Notes: generated by a model from the letters alone, not told the origin. A stretch of 64,000 nt of DNA from Stenotrophomonas sp. ZAC14D1_NAIMI4_1 (GCF_003086775.1 NZ_CP026001.1:398429-462428), one strand, 5' to 3'. Positions 33,865 through 43,577 are shown, counted from the stretch's first letter. Made by a program: numbers and translations.

Positions 33865-35136
33865 ATGGTGGATGCGGTGGTGGCGGTACAGTGGCTGGAA
33901 CAGCTGCAGATGACACTGGAACCCTATCCCGGCGCCTACCTGGCGTTGATGATCACGGCGCTGCTGGTCGCCGCCGGCCTGGCCAACTGGGTGACCAAGC
34001 GCATTCTGGTGCGCGGCCTGCGGCGCTTGCTGCAGCGCCTGCCCGGCGCGGAATCCGGGCGCGGCAGCCACCTGATGCGGGTGATCGCGCGGCTCTCCAA
34101 CGTGGTGCCCAGCCAGGTGATCGCCTCGGGCATCGCCCTCATCCCCGACCTGCCGCCCGGCCTGGTCAATGTCATCATCAAGCTGTGCATCGTGTGGGCG
34201 GTGCTGACCGTGTCGCTGGCGTTCTCGCACGCGCTGGATGCGGCCAACAGCCTGTACGAACGCAAGCCCGATGCGCGCAACAAGCCGATCAAGGGCTACC
34301 TGCAGGTGGTCAAGATCGTGGTGTTCGTGGCCGCCGGCCTGTCCATCGTCGCCACCCTGCTGGGGGTGAAGATCGGCCCGCTGGTAACCGGCCTGGGCGC
34401 AGCCACCGCGGTGCTGATGCTGATCTTCCAGGACACCATCCTGTCGCTGGTGGCCAGCGTGCAGATCAGTGGCGATGGCCGCGTGCGCCTGGGCGACTGG
34501 ATCGAGATGCCCAGCCAGAATGCCGACGGTGATGTCATCGATATCGCCCTGCACACCATCACCGTGCAGAACTTCGACAAGACCATCACCACCATCCCGA
34601 CCAAGAAGCTGGTGACCGAGTCGTTCAAGAACTGGCGCGGCATGCAGGAGGCCGGCGGCCGCCGGATCAAGCGCGCGCTGTACCTGGACCAGCACAGCGT
34701 CGGCTTCCTGGGCACGGACGAGCTGCAGCGCCTGGGCCAGTTCGCGCTGCTGGGCGATTACCTGCGCGACAAGGCGCAGGAGCTGGAGCAGTGGAACGGG
34801 CGCCTGCGCGAGCAGGGCGTGGCCGAGGTGAACAGCCGCCGGGTGACCAACCTGGGCACCTTCCGCGCCTACGTGGAGCGCTATCTGCGCAGTCACCCCG
34901 GCGTCCATACCGACATGACCCTGCTGGTGCGGCAGATGCAGCCCACCACCGAGGGCCTGCCGCTGGAGGTCTACTGCTTCACCCGCAGCACCACCTGGGC
35001 GGTCTATGAAGGGGTGCAGTCGGACATTTTCGACCACCTGCTGGCGATTCTTCCGGCCTTTGGCCTGCGGGTGTTCCAGGCCTCCAGCGACGCCATGTTG
35101 ATGGCGGGGCAGCGCTCACTGGCCGGGTCGGAGTAA
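33865..35136 (+). CDS. MscS family mechanosensitive channel (YbdG-like)
   Basis: A 423-residue inner-membrane channel protecting against hypo-osmotic shock. Five hydrophobic segments precede the MscS core; the pore helix and beta domain contain GLGAATAVLMLIFQDTILSL, GDWIEMPSQNADGDV and TVQNFDKTITTIPT. The extra C-terminal domain (about 290-423) and the length match the YbdG/YnaI-type group more than E. coli MscS. AAGGAGATG lies before the start. Confidence 0.9.
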   Translation: MVDAVVAVQWLEQLQMTLEPYPGAYLALMITALLVAAGLANWVTKRILVRGLRRLLQRLPGAESGRGSHLMRVIARLSNVVPSQVIASGIALIPDLPPGLVNVIIKLCIVWAVLTVSLAFSHALDAANSLYERKPDARNKPIKGYLQVVKIVVFVAAGLSIVATLLGVKIGPLVTGLGAATAVLMLIFQDTILSLVASVQISGDGRVRLGDWIEMPSQNADGDVIDIALHTITVQNFDKTITTIPTKKLVTESFKNWRGMQEAGGRRIKRALYLDQHSVGFLGTDELQRLGQFALLGDYLRDKAQELEQWNGRLREQGVAEVNSRRVTNLGTFRAYVERYLRSHPGVHTDMTLLVRQMQPTTEGLPLEVYCFTRSTTWAVYEGVQSDIFDHLLAILPAFGLRVFQASSDAMLMAGQRSLAGSE

Positions 35137-35234
35137 GCTCCACCCTCGCGTCCGCCCCCGTATGGGCCGCCCAGACTGTGGGCGGGCGCACGAAACTGAA
35201 TGACGAAACCTCTCGCCAAATGGCCCGGGAACGC

Positions 35235-35262
35235 TAGAATGCCGGGCTTGTAAACGTTTTCA
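35235..35262 (+). promoter_or_regulatory. Promoter -10 and LacI-type operator before the GH3 gene
   Basis: TAGAAT (35235-35240) is a good -10. TGTAAACGTTTTCA (35249-35262) is a near-perfect palindrome centred on CG (12 of 14 bases match their complements), the typical form of LacI-family sugar-repressor sites. It would cover the transcription start, so repression in the absence of a glucoside inducer is expected (inference). The regulator gene is not in the window. Confidence 0.6.
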
Positions 35263-35274
35263 TAAGGACAGCTG

Positions 35275-37449
35275 GTGGCCTCCGATCGCATCGAATCCCT
35301 CATTGCCCAGATGACCGTCGAGGAAAAGGTCGGCCAGCTGGGTGTCTTCGCGGACATGGTCCGCCCGTTTGCCCCGGACGTGAACCCGGAAGCCAACGTG
35401 CGCAACGCCGACCAGGTGCTGCAGCAGGTGCGCGAAGGCAAGGTCGGCTCGCTGTTCAACGGCGTGGGCGCCGAGCTGGGCCGCCGCATCCAGCAGGTCG
35501 CCACCGAAGAGAGCCGCCTGGGCATCCCGGTCATCCTGGCCGCCGACGTCATCCACGGCATGCGTACCGTGTTCCCGATCCCGCTGGGCGAAGCTGCCAG
35601 CTTCGAGCCGGACCTGGCCGAGCGCACTGCCCGTGCCACCGCCGTCGAGGCGACCGCCGCCGGCCTGCACTGGACCTACGCACCGGCGGTGGACATCGCC
35701 CGCGACCAGCGCTGGGGCCGTGGCGCCGAAGGTGCCGGTGAGGACGTGGTGCTGGGCTGCGCCTTTGCCGCTGCCCGCGTGCGCGGTTTCCAGGGCGGCG
35801 ACCTGCGCGCGGCCGATTCGCTGCTGGCCACGCCCAAGCACTTCGCCGCCTATGGCGCGGTGATGGCCGGCATGGAATACAACATGGTGGACATCTCGCC
35901 GCAGACCCTGCGCGACGTGCACCTGCCGCCGTTCAAGGCCGCGTTCGACGCTGGCGCGATCACCGTGATGTCCTCGTTCAACGACATCAACGGCGTGCCG
36001 GCCAGCGCCAACGCCGAACTGCTGACCGACATCCTGCGCGGTGAGTGGAAGTTCCCGGGCGTGGTGATTTCCGATTACACCGCCGACATGGAGCTGGTCG
36101 CGCACGGCTATGCCGCCGACGACCGCGACGCCACCGCCAAGGCCTTCACCGCCGGCCTGGACCTGAGCATGCAGAGCGGCTTCTATGCCGAACACCTGCC
36201 GGGCCTGGTCGAGAGCGGCGACGTGCCGATGGCCGTGCTGGATGAAGGCGTGCGCCGCATCCTGTGGCTGAAGGAAACCATCGGCCTGTTCGACGATCCG
36301 TACCGTTCGCTGGACCCGGCGCGCGAAGCGGACACCTCGCACATCGCCGCGCATGACGAGCTGTCGCGCGATGCCGCGCGCCGTTCGATCGTGCTGCTGA
36401 ACAACCGCGACAACGTGCTGCCGCTGCAGAAGACCGGGCAGAAGATCGCCCTGATCGGCCCGTTCGTGCAGGACCGCGAGAACATCGAAGGCTGCTGGAC
36501 CCTGTTCGGCGACAAGCAGCGCTACGTGGATCTGGAAACCGGCGTGCGCGCGGCCATCGGCGATGAAGCGCTGCTGGAAGTCGTGCCGGGCAGCGAGCTG
36601 GAAGCGGCGATTCCCGGTGGCACCGAAGCGGCCGTGGCCGCTGCGCTGCGCGCCGACGTGGTGGTGCTGGCACTGGGCGAACCGCAGCGTTACAGCGGTG
36701 AAGCGCAGTCGCGCGTGGAGATCACCCTGCCGCCGGCACAGCAGGCGCTGGCCGAGGCCGTGGCGATGACCGGCAAGCCGCTGGTGGTGCTGCTGCGCAA
36801 CGGTCGCGCGCTGGCCCTGCAGGGCGCGGTGCGCAATGCCCATGCCGTGGCAGTCACCTGGTACCTGGGCACGCAGACCGGCCATGCCGTTGCCGATGTG
36901 CTGTTCGGCGATTACAGCCCGTCCGGCCGCCTGCCGGTCAGCTTCCCGCAGGTGTCCGGCCAGCAGCCGTACTTCTACAACCACCCGCGTACCGGCCGCC
37001 CGGAACTGCCGACCATGTCGGAGTTCAAGGCACGTTGGCGCGAGATTCCGAACGAGCCGCTGTACCCGTTCGGCCACGGCATCGGCTATGCGACCTTCGC
37101 CTACGGCGTGCCGCAGCTGAGCGCGGCCCAGCTGGGCTGGGACGACACCCTGACCGTGACCACCACGCTGACCAACACCAGCGCCGTGGCCGGTGAGGAA
37201 GTGGTGCAGCTGTACATCCACGACCGCGTGGCCAGCCGCGTGCGGCCGGTGCGCGAGCTGAAGGACTTCCGCAAGGTCGCCCTGCAGCCGGGCGAGTCGG
37301 CCGAGGTGAGCTTCACTCTGACCCGCGAGCAGCTGGCATTCACCGGCCGCGACGGCGTGCTGCGCGCCGAGCCGGGCCAGTTTGACGTGTGGGTGTGCGC
37401 CTCGTCGGCCGCTGGCGAAGCGGTGCAGTTCGAGCTGCTGAAGGCCTGA
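35275..37449 (+). CDS. bglX: Glycoside hydrolase family 3 beta-glucosidase
   Basis: A 724-residue GH3 enzyme cleaving beta-glucosides or related oligosaccharides. The start is GTG. The N-terminal barrel has KHFAAYG and GVVISDYTAD with the nucleophile Asp (SDY instead of the more common SDW). The C-terminal fibronectin-III-like domain is present (about 640-720). No signal peptide is visible at this start, unlike periplasmic BglX of enterobacteria, so this protein may be cytoplasmic, or a longer start was missed. A LacI-type operator precedes it. Confidence 0.92.
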   Translation: MASDRIESLIAQMTVEEKVGQLGVFADMVRPFAPDVNPEANVRNADQVLQQVREGKVGSLFNGVGAELGRRIQQVATEESRLGIPVILAADVIHGMRTVFPIPLGEAASFEPDLAERTARATAVEATAAGLHWTYAPAVDIARDQRWGRGAEGAGEDVVLGCAFAAARVRGFQGGDLRAADSLLATPKHFAAYGAVMAGMEYNMVDISPQTLRDVHLPPFKAAFDAGAITVMSSFNDINGVPASANAELLTDILRGEWKFPGVVISDYTADMELVAHGYAADDRDATAKAFTAGLDLSMQSGFYAEHLPGLVESGDVPMAVLDEGVRRILWLKETIGLFDDPYRSLDPAREADTSHIAAHDELSRDAARRSIVLLNNRDNVLPLQKTGQKIALIGPFVQDRENIEGCWTLFGDKQRYVDLETGVRAAIGDEALLEVVPGSELEAAIPGGTEAAVAAALRADVVVLALGEPQRYSGEAQSRVEITLPPAQQALAEAVAMTGKPLVVLLRNGRALALQGAVRNAHAVAVTWYLGTQTGHAVADVLFGDYSPSGRLPVSFPQVSGQQPYFYNHPRTGRPELPTMSEFKARWREIPNEPLYPFGHGIGYATFAYGVPQLSAAQLGWDDTLTVTTTLTNTSAVAGEEVVQLYIHDRVASRVRPVRELKDFRKVALQPGESAEVSFTLTREQLAFTGRDGVLRAEPGQFDVWVCASSAAGEAVQFELLKA

Positions 37450-37477
37450 CCGCACCGGCCGGAACCACCGGTGGAGC

Positions 37478-37572
37478 ATCCACGCATGGCGTGGATCTAC
37501 TGGCAGTGAGGCGCCGGACCATGCCGGGCGTCCTCACCCATGGCAAACACGCCGGGCGTGGCCCGGCGCTAC
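37478..37572. repeat. SMAG elements between GH3 gene and lipoprotein gene
   Basis: A CTAC-ended copy with ATCCACGC arm (37478-37500), a degenerate element near 37510-37532, and a CTAC-ended copy with CGCCGGGC arm (37550-37572). Confidence 0.85.
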
Positions 37573-37603
37573 CATCGGGGCATTCATTCGATGGAGCCCG
37601 CGC

Positions 37604-38173
37604 ATGCGCAAGATTGCCTTCCTGATTCCGGCCCTGCTGCTGGCCGCCTGTTCGCAGCCGGCACCGCCGGCCGAGCCCGCGGCGGATGCACCGCCGCCGA
37701 TGACCGGCTCCACGCCGGCCGAAGCCGCGGCGAGCACCACGCCTGACCCGGCTGCAGCGCCGCAGGCGGCTGCCGAACACGCCAGCGAGACCCCTGCACC
37801 CGCCGCCGCCGATGAAGGCGATGCGCGCGCGCGCATCGACAGCGTGCTGGGCGATGCCGCGCAGTACGAGAAGGTGTTCAACGCATTCAAGACCGCCGTG
37901 GTCGGCGGTGACCGTGCTGCCGTGGTGGAGGAAGTGCGCTTTCCGCTGAACATCGCCGGTGGCAGGAAGATCACCGGCCCGGGCGAGTTCCAGCGCAACT
38001 ACGAAAAGATCATCACCCCGGCGGTGGTCAAGGCGATGTCCGGGCAGGAGTTCAGCAAGGTCTTCGTCAACCAGCAGGGCGTGATGATCGGCGATGGCCA
38101 GGTGTGGCTGACCGGCGAGTGCCTGGACAAGGCCTGTGCCCGCACCGAGGTGAAGGTCGGCACCATCCAGTAA
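37604..38173 (+). CDS. Lipoprotein of unknown function
   Basis: A 189-residue lipoprotein with lipobox LLAAC (Cys about 16). An Ala/Pro-rich, low-complexity linker (about 17-75) precedes a compact C-terminal domain (about 80-189) with FPLNIAGGRKITGPGEFQRNYEKIITPAVV, resembling NTF2-like proteins in its length and pattern. It ends with a Cys pair (GECLDKACA). Function unknown. Confidence 0.8.
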   Translation: MRKIAFLIPALLLAACSQPAPPAEPAADAPPPMTGSTPAEAAASTTPDPAAAPQAAAEHASETPAPAAADEGDARARIDSVLGDAAQYEKVFNAFKTAVVGGDRAAVVEEVRFPLNIAGGRKITGPGEFQRNYEKIITPAVVKAMSGQEFSKVFVNQQGVMIGDGQVWLTGECLDKACARTEVKVGTIQ

Positions 38174-38178
38174 ACGCG

Positions 38179-38206
38179 AACGGCCCCGCATGATGCGGGG
38201 CCGTTT
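38179..38206. terminator. Bidirectional terminator hairpin
   Basis: A 12-bp stem AACGGCCCCGCA/TGCGGGGCCGTT with loop TGA, five bases after the lipoprotein stop and before the convergent dehydrogenase gene. Confidence 0.85.
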
Positions 38207-38217
38207 CATCAACGCAG

Positions 38218-38240
38218 TGCCGGCCAGCGGCCGGCACCAC
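38218..38240 (-). repeat. Degenerate SMAG palindrome
   Basis: TGCCGGCC arm, inverted, ending CCAC instead of CTAC. Confidence 0.75.
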
Positions 38241-38245
38241 CGGCG

Positions 38246-39424
38246 TCAGGCCTTCGGGGTGAGCTTCAGCAGGCGGGCCTTGCTGCCGTCTTCCAGCAGC
38301 CACAGCGCGCCATCGGGGCCCTGTTCCACTTCGCGGATGCGCTCGCCCATGTTGAAGCGCTCGGCTTCGCGCGCGTTCTCGCCATCGAAGGCCACCCGCA
38401 CCAGCGAGGTGGACGACAGGCCGCCGATGAAGGCGCTGCCCTTCCACTGCGGGAACAGGGTGCCGCTGTAGAACATCAGGCCGGCCGGCGAGATCACCGG
38501 GTTCCAGGTGACCTTCGGTGCGGCGAATTCCGGGCGGGTGTCGTGGTCGGGAATCGGGCGGCCATCGTAGTGGTCGCCGTTGGAGACGATCGGGTAGCCA
38601 TAGTTGGCACCGCGCTGGATCAGGTTCAGTTCGTCGCCGCCGGCCGGGCCCATTTCCTGCGCCCACAGCTTGCCGTTGGCGTCGAAGGCGATACCCAGCA
38701 CGTTGCGGTGGCCCAGCGACCAGACCTGGGCGGCGACGCCGCCCTGCGAGGCGAACGGATTGTCCGCCGGCACGCTGCCATCGTCATTGAGGCGGATGAT
38801 CTTGCCGAGGTTGCCGCTCATGTCCTGGGCCGGATCGAACTTCTGCCGCTCGCTGGAGCTGATCCACAGCTTGCCGTCCGGGCCGAAGGCGAGGCGGTGG
38901 CCGTAATGGCCCTGGCCGCTGACCTTGGGCGTCTGCCGCCAGATCACCTTCAGATCCTTCAGCGCACCGCCGCCATCGGCGTTCAGCGCCAGGGTGGCAC
39001 GCGCCACGGCGGCGCCACGGGTATCGAGCGTGCCTTCTTCGGCGTAGCTGACATACACCACGTTGTTGCGGGCGAAATCGGGGTGCAGGATGACATCGCC
39101 GAAACCGCCCTGGCCGCCGTAGGCAACCTTCGGCACGCCGGTGATCTCATGCTTCTGGCCGCTGGCCAGGTCCAGGTGCTGCAGCTTGCCGCGCTTTTCG
39201 GTGACCAGCAGGCTGCCATCGGGCAGGAAGGTCATCGCCCACGGCTGGTCGAAGCGGCTGACCTCGGCGGCGGTGAACGGGCGCTGGTCGGCACTGGCCG
39301 CTGCAGGCGTGGCCTGCGCAGCGGAGGTGGTGTCTGGACCGGCGGCACTGCAGGCGGTGGTGGCGAGGATGGGCAGCAGGCCCATGGCGAGCAGCAGGGG
39401 CGCACGGTGTGAAAGAGGGGTCAT
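38246..39424 (-). CDS. PQQ-dependent aldose sugar dehydrogenase (YliI/Asd-like)
   Basis: A 392-residue exported protein with the six-bladed propeller of the soluble glucose-dehydrogenase/YliI family. The N-terminal lipobox-like segment TACSAAG suggests a lipoprotein. Motifs include [61 protein letters not shown] and [20 protein letters not shown] with the metal- and PQQ-binding residues of the family. It would oxidise aldoses with PQQ. The ATG has GGAG six bases upstream; a longer frame is possible but lacks a site. Confidence 0.92.
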   Translation of the reverse strand: MTPLSHRAPLLLAMGLLPILATTACSAAGPDTTSAAQATPAAASADQRPFTAAEVSRFDQPWAMTFLPDGSLLVTEKRGKLQHLDLASGQKHEITGVPKVAYGGQGGFGDVILHPDFARNNVVYVSYAEEGTLDTRGAAVARATLALNADGGGALKDLKVIWRQTPKVSGQGHYGHRLAFGPDGKLWISSSERQKFDPAQDMSGNLGKIIRLNDDGSVPADNPFASQGGVAAQVWSLGHRNVLGIAFDANGKLWAQEMGPAGGDELNLIQRGANYGYPIVSNGDHYDGRPIPDHDTRPEFAAPKVTWNPVISPAGLMFYSGTLFPQWKGSAFIGGLSSTSLVRVAFDGENAREAERFNMGERIREVEQGPDGALWLLEDGSKARLLKLTPKA

Positions 39425-39590
39425 GGGTATCTCCAGGGTGGGGATGCGGATGGCCAAGCCCCGTTGTACACCACTGCGGTTGTACGGGGCGTGGTCCAAA
39501 GGTCCTGCTGCCCCCCTGTGCGGCGCGCGGCTGATCGACTACGGTGGGCCATCCGGGCAAAGCGTGCCCGTTGCCCGCCAAGGAACCGCA

Positions 39591-40043
39591 ATGCATCCGA
39601 CCGTCGTCTCCAAGCCTTCGCCCGCGTTCATCGCCGCCTCCTGGGTGGCCCTGCTGCTGGGCGCGGTGGCCTACCTGATCGGCCTGTTCAATGCCGAGAT
39701 GGCCCTGAACGAGAAGGGCTACTACCTGACCCTACTGCTGTTCGGCCTGTTCGCGGCGGTGTCGCTGCAGAAGAGCGTGCGCGACCGGGTGGAAGACATT
39801 CCGGTCAGTGGCCTCTACTACGCGCTGTGCTGGTTCGCCCTGCTGGCCTCGCTGCTGTTGCTGCTGGTCGGCCTGTGGAACGCGACGCTGGCGCTGAGCG
39901 AGAAGGGCTTCTATGGCATGGCCTTCGCGCTGTCGCTGTTTGGTGCGGTGGCGGTGCAGAAGAACACCCGCGACCTGATTGCCGCCAATGGCGGTGAACC
40001 AGCACGCAAGCCGGCCATGCCGCCGCTGCCGGAACGCGATTGA
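39591..40043 (+). CDS. YiaA/YiaB family inner-membrane protein
   Basis: A 150-residue protein with four transmembrane helices arranged as two similar halves, each with a W...[24 protein letters not shown] / [16 protein letters not shown] segment and an LF(A/G)AV(S/A)(L/V)QK(S/N) end. The internal duplication is visible and typical of the YiaAB family. AAGGAA precedes the start. Function unknown. Confidence 0.9.
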   Translation: MHPTVVSKPSPAFIAASWVALLLGAVAYLIGLFNAEMALNEKGYYLTLLLFGLFAAVSLQKSVRDRVEDIPVSGLYYALCWFALLASLLLLLVGLWNATLALSEKGFYGMAFALSLFGAVAVQKNTRDLIAANGGEPARKPAMPPLPERD

Positions 40044-40050
40044 CGCACCC

Positions 40051-40078
40051 TTGTAGAGCCGAGCCCATGCTCGGCTCT
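40051..40078. repeat. SMAG palindrome with GTAG and CTAC at both ends
   Basis: A single hairpin with arms GTAGAGCCGAGC/GCTCGGCTCTAC, so the head is included in the stem, between two convergent genes. Confidence 0.86.
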
Positions 40079-40094
40079 ACAGTGGCGCGGCGTG

Positions 40095-40442
40095 TCAGCC
40101 CAGGCGCCCCAGGCGCGGGTCCACCGTGTTCGCCTCATCCCAGCCACGGCGTACTGCCGCGCGGGCCTGTTCCCACTCCAGGCGGCTGCGGCCACGATCG
40201 CTGGCCCAGCGCGATTCCAGCTCACGCTCCACTTCTTCGTAGGCGCGGATTACCTGGTCGGCGCGGGTCTCGTGGAAGCGCGCCGCATGGCCGACCTGGT
40301 AGGCGGGCTCGTAGTCATCGAACAGCAGGCTGGCGTCGTAATAGGGCTCGGCGCTGTAGCGGTCGCGCCAGTAGTCGGAAATGGTTTCGCGCGGGGTGCT
40401 GTCATCCGGCACGCGGCCGGGAATCTGGTAATCGGGGCTCAT
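40095..40442 (-). CDS. Small acidic/aromatic cytoplasmic protein, unknown
   Basis: A 115-residue hydrophilic protein with many Tyr, Asp, Glu and Arg residues (YWRDRYSAEPYYDASLLFDDYEP). The C-terminal half is helical with EVERELESRW. No signal peptide. Not recognised; xanthomonad genomes often carry such small proteins. The open frame and its clear start support a real gene. Confidence 0.7.
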   Translation of the reverse strand: MSPDYQIPGRVPDDSTPRETISDYWRDRYSAEPYYDASLLFDDYEPAYQVGHAARFHETRADQVIRAYEEVERELESRWASDRGRSRLEWEQARAAVRRGWDEANTVDPRLGRLG

Positions 40443-40517
40443 CGGTCGGGCTCCGTGGTGGACGAAGCCTGATGGTGCCCGTGCGGCGGTTAACCGCCCG
40501 GGCCGGTTGCGTGAAGA

Positions 40518-41816
40518 TCAGGTCGCGTCGGCCTTGCGCGGCAGCAGGTAGATCACCGCACCAATGGCGAAGGCGACCAGCGCGGCGGCGATGTTCTGCC
40601 AGCTGGCACTGGCGAACAGCGCCACGCACAGCAGCAGTGCCAGCACCGGAATGAGCGGACCGCCGGGCAGCTTCAACGCGCCGGGCCGGTCGGCATAGCG
40701 CTTGGCCAGCACCAGCACCGCCGCCGCCGTACCGATGTAGGCAAACAGGCGCGTGGTCATCGACAGCAGGGCCAGCTGCACGAACGAGCCGGTCAGGGCC
40801 AGGCCCAGCGCGATCAGCCCCTGGCAGAAGATTGCCGCGGCCGGCGTGCGGAAGCGCGGATGCACCTGCGCCAGCACCTTCGGGCCGTAGCCATCGCGGG
40901 CGAGGGCGAACAGGAAGCGCGGGCCCATCATCATCGTGTTGCTGTTGGTGCCGAGGATGGAGATGGTCGCGCCGACAGTGAGGATCAGCGCCAGCGCCTC
41001 GCCACCGAAACCGGCGGCGGCATCGGCCAGGGGCGTGGCCGAACTGGCCAGGCCGGCCAGCGTGCCCTGCGCCACCAGCTGCACCGCGCCGTAGATGACC
41101 GTGACGGTGACGATCATGGTGATCAGGGCGAACGGGATGTCGCGGCGCGGGTTGCGGTATTCACCGGCGGCGGCCGGGATGTTCTCGAAACCGGCGTAGG
41201 CGTACAGCAGCAGCAGCGCGGCTTCGCCCATGCGCTGCAGGTCGTGCGGGTCCGGGCGCTGGCCGGAGAACGCCAGCTTCGGGTCGATGTAGAACGCGCC
41301 GATGGCCACGAACAGCAGCAGCGGCAGCATCTTGCCGATGACCAGCACGATGCCGGTGCGCGCCGCCGAGCGCACGCCGATGATGTTGACCCCGGTGAGG
41401 AAGCCCAGCGAGACCACGATCACCGCGATGCGACCCATGCCGGCACTGGCCCACGGCCAGAACCGCGCGACCGCATCGGCCAGTGCATTGCTGAGCGCCG
41501 CGGCCGAACTGATGCGGGTCAGCCAGATCATCCAGCCGATCTCGAAACCGGCGAAGCGGCCGAACGCTTCGCGCGCGTACAGGTAGCTGCCGCCCGGTTC
41601 ATCGAAGTAGCTGGCGGCCTGCGCGTAGCACAGCACCAGCAGGGCCACGACGATGCCGGCGGCGACCACGCCCCACAGGCTGAAGGGGCCGAGCAGGGCG
41701 ACGGTGGCGGCGGGCAGCAGGTAGATGCCGCTGCCGACCACATCGTTGATGGACAGGCCGACGATCTGCCAGCGGCTGACCGCACGTTGCAGCTGCGGTT
41801 CGTCCTGCGCGCTCAC
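40518..41816 (-). CDS. APC family amino-acid permease
   Basis: A 432-residue inner-membrane permease with about 12 helices, of the APC superfamily. NDVVGSGIYLLPA near the N terminus matches the unwound helix 1 substrate site. The GTG start overlaps the stop of the L,D-transpeptidase gene (GTGA), so the two are coupled. Given the neighbours, it may take up D- or L-amino acids or dipeptides released from peptidoglycan (inference). Confidence 0.88.
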   Translation of the reverse strand: MSAQDEPQLQRAVSRWQIVGLSINDVVGSGIYLLPAATVALLGPFSLWGVVAAGIVVALLVLCYAQAASYFDEPGGSYLYAREAFGRFAGFEIGWMIWLTRISSAAALSNALADAVARFWPWASAGMGRIAVIVVSLGFLTGVNIIGVRSAARTGIVLVIGKMLPLLLFVAIGAFYIDPKLAFSGQRPDPHDLQRMGEAALLLLYAYAGFENIPAAAGEYRNPRRDIPFALITMIVTVTVIYGAVQLVAQGTLAGLASSATPLADAAAGFGGEALALILTVGATISILGTNSNTMMMGPRFLFALARDGYGPKVLAQVHPRFRTPAAAIFCQGLIALGLALTGSFVQLALLSMTTRLFAYIGTAAAVLVLAKRYADRPGALKLPGGPLIPVLALLLCVALFASASWQNIAAALVAFAIGAVIYLLPRKADAT

Positions 41817-42574
41817 TGGTTGGCTCCGGCGAGCGCGGGCAGCTGCCACTGCGCCTGCAGGCGCGTGTACTCGGCGCGCGGCAACAGCACGAAGCGCGGC
41901 GTGTCCTGCGGCCGCAGCCAGTCCAGCAGCGCCTGCATGCGTGCCTGCGGCATGGCCGTGCAGCCAGCGGTGGCCTCACCGGGCTGGCGCCACAGGTGGG
42001 CGAAGATGCAGCTGCCCTTGCCGGGTTGGTTCTGCGGGTTGTGCGCGATCACGAAGCCTTCCTGGTAGCGCACGTCGCCCTTGTCGTGCAGGTCCAGCCG
42101 CATCGGTTCGGTGGACCCCTGCACGGCCGCGCGGCCGACCTTGGCCGCATCGACGATGCGGTTGTAGAACGGCGAGGCCGGCACGTCCATGCAGTAGCTG
42201 CTGTCGAGCATCGGCTGGTAGGGCATTGCGGTGTGCGGGCGTGTGCCGGCATAGCCGAACGCGCTGCCCAGGGCGAACACCCCGGCCGGGCTGCGGCCAT
42301 CACCTTCCTGCTTCTGCGGGCCATCGCCCTGCGCCGGGTGCAGGCCCAGGCCCCAGGCGCTGCCGCTGCGGCCCAGCGCCACCGGGAAGGCCGTGCCCTG
42401 TGCGCGCCAGCCCTTGCCGTCGCGCACGAACGCCTGCAGCTGGCCCTGGGTGCTGTCCCAGCCCTCGCTGGTGACCACGATCAACTGCCGCGCGCCATCC
42501 AGCGGCGCAGCATGGAGGGACAGCGACGCGGCCAGCAGCAGCGCAGCGGTGACAAGGCGGGACAGCGGCTTCAT
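41813..42574 (-). CDS. L,D-transpeptidase (YkuD domain)
   Basis: A 253-residue exported protein (signal peptide to LHAA) with a YkuD-type catalytic region. The nucleophile Cys is near 205 in GEATAGCTAMP, and the upstream His lies in CIFAHLW. The spacing is longer than in the classical HGT motif, as in YafK-like proteins. L,D-transpeptidases form 3-3 cross-links or attach proteins to peptidoglycan. It is encoded between the RpiR-type regulator and the permease. Confidence 0.85.
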   Translation of the reverse strand: MKPLSRLVTAALLLAASLSLHAAPLDGARQLIVVTSEGWDSTQGQLQAFVRDGKGWRAQGTAFPVALGRSGSAWGLGLHPAQGDGPQKQEGDGRSPAGVFALGSAFGYAGTRPHTAMPYQPMLDSSYCMDVPASPFYNRIVDAAKVGRAAVQGSTEPMRLDLHDKGDVRYQEGFVIAHNPQNQPGKGSCIFAHLWRQPGEATAGCTAMPQARMQALLDWLRPQDTPRFVLLPRAEYTRLQAQWQLPALAGANQ

Positions 42575-42589
42575 CAGCAGGCGCTCCGG

Positions 42590-43438
42590 TCAGGAATCGA
42601 GCAGGTGGTCAATGCGTTCCAGGTTCACCGCCAGTTGCCGCTGGCGATCTGGATTGGCGTGGCAGAGCAGCACGAACAGGAAGTCGAGCAGGGCATGCAT
42701 GGCGCTACGGTACAGCAGCTGCGCCACCTGCGGCGTGCGGTCGTAGGCACACACCACCAGCGATGCATCGGCGTGCGCGCGCAGCGGGTTGGCGGTGTGG
42801 CGGGTGATCGACACGACCTTGCCGCCCATGTTCTGGAACTGCCGCGACAGCTGCGAGAGCTGCGGCAGGTTGCCGTACTCGGAGAACACCAGCAGGGCAT
42901 CGCGGGGGCGCGCGGCCGACAGGTTGGCCAGCAGCAGGACCGGATCGGTGTGCGGTACCACCAGCAGGCCGAGCAGCGACAGCCGCATGGCGAACTCGCG
43001 CGCGAACAGGCCGTCATCGCCCAGCCCGTACACGAACAGCTTCGGCGCGCCGTCCAGCAGCTGCACGATGCGCTCGATCTCCTCGCGCGGGTTGGCCTGG
43101 CGGGTTTCCTCCTCGGCCTGGGCCTTGCTGCGGCGCAGGGCATCGCCCAGGCGCAGGTAGTGATCGCCGTTGTCCGGTTCGCTGGGGGCCTGCTGCGGGT
43201 CGGCGCCGGCGCGGGCCACGTCCTGGCCGATGGAATACTTCAGGTCCGGGTAGCCCTTGAAGCCCAGCTTCTGGCTGAACTTGACCACGCTGGACTGGCT
43301 GATGCCCAGCGCGCTGGCCAGCTGCTGCGAGGAGTAGTCGCGCAGCAGATGGGCGTTGTCGAGGATGAAATCGGCGATGCGGCGTTCGATGGCCGACATC
43401 TGCCCGCGCTCGGTTCGGATTTTCAGCAGGGGCGGCAT
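42590..43438 (-). CDS. MurR/RpiR family transcriptional regulator
   Basis: A 282-residue regulator with an N-terminal helix-turn-helix (about 20-75, with YSSQQLASALGISQSSVVKFSQKLGFKGYPDLK) and a C-terminal SIS sugar-phosphate-binding domain. MurR/RpiR regulators respond to phosphosugars, often MurNAc-6-phosphate. It heads a three-gene reverse-strand unit with the L,D-transpeptidase and permease genes (15 bp and overlap spacing). It probably controls the peptidoglycan locus (inference). Confidence 0.88.
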   Translation of the reverse strand: MPPLLKIRTERGQMSAIERRIADFILDNAHLLRDYSSQQLASALGISQSSVVKFSQKLGFKGYPDLKYSIGQDVARAGADPQQAPSEPDNGDHYLRLGDALRRSKAQAEEETRQANPREEIERIVQLLDGAPKLFVYGLGDDGLFAREFAMRLSLLGLLVVPHTDPVLLLANLSAARPRDALLVFSEYGNLPQLSQLSRQFQNMGGKVVSITRHTANPLRAHADASLVVCAYDRTPQVAQLLYRSAMHALLDFLFVLLCHANPDRQRQLAVNLERIDHLLDS

Positions 43439-43554
43439 GCGGGACGTCCGGGGGTCTGCAATTGCGTTGCGGTTGGCCGCGTAGAGCGGATTATGCGGTG
43501 GGTCGCGCGCGTACCAGCCGCGAAGGGGTTACGGGGTGGAGCAGAAGCAGGTGC

Positions 43555-43577
43555 ATCCACGCATGGCGTGGATCTAC
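43555..43577 (-). repeat. SMAG palindrome (ATCCACGC arm)
   Basis: A CTAC-ended copy within the 406-bp gap between the regulator and epimerase genes. Confidence 0.86.
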
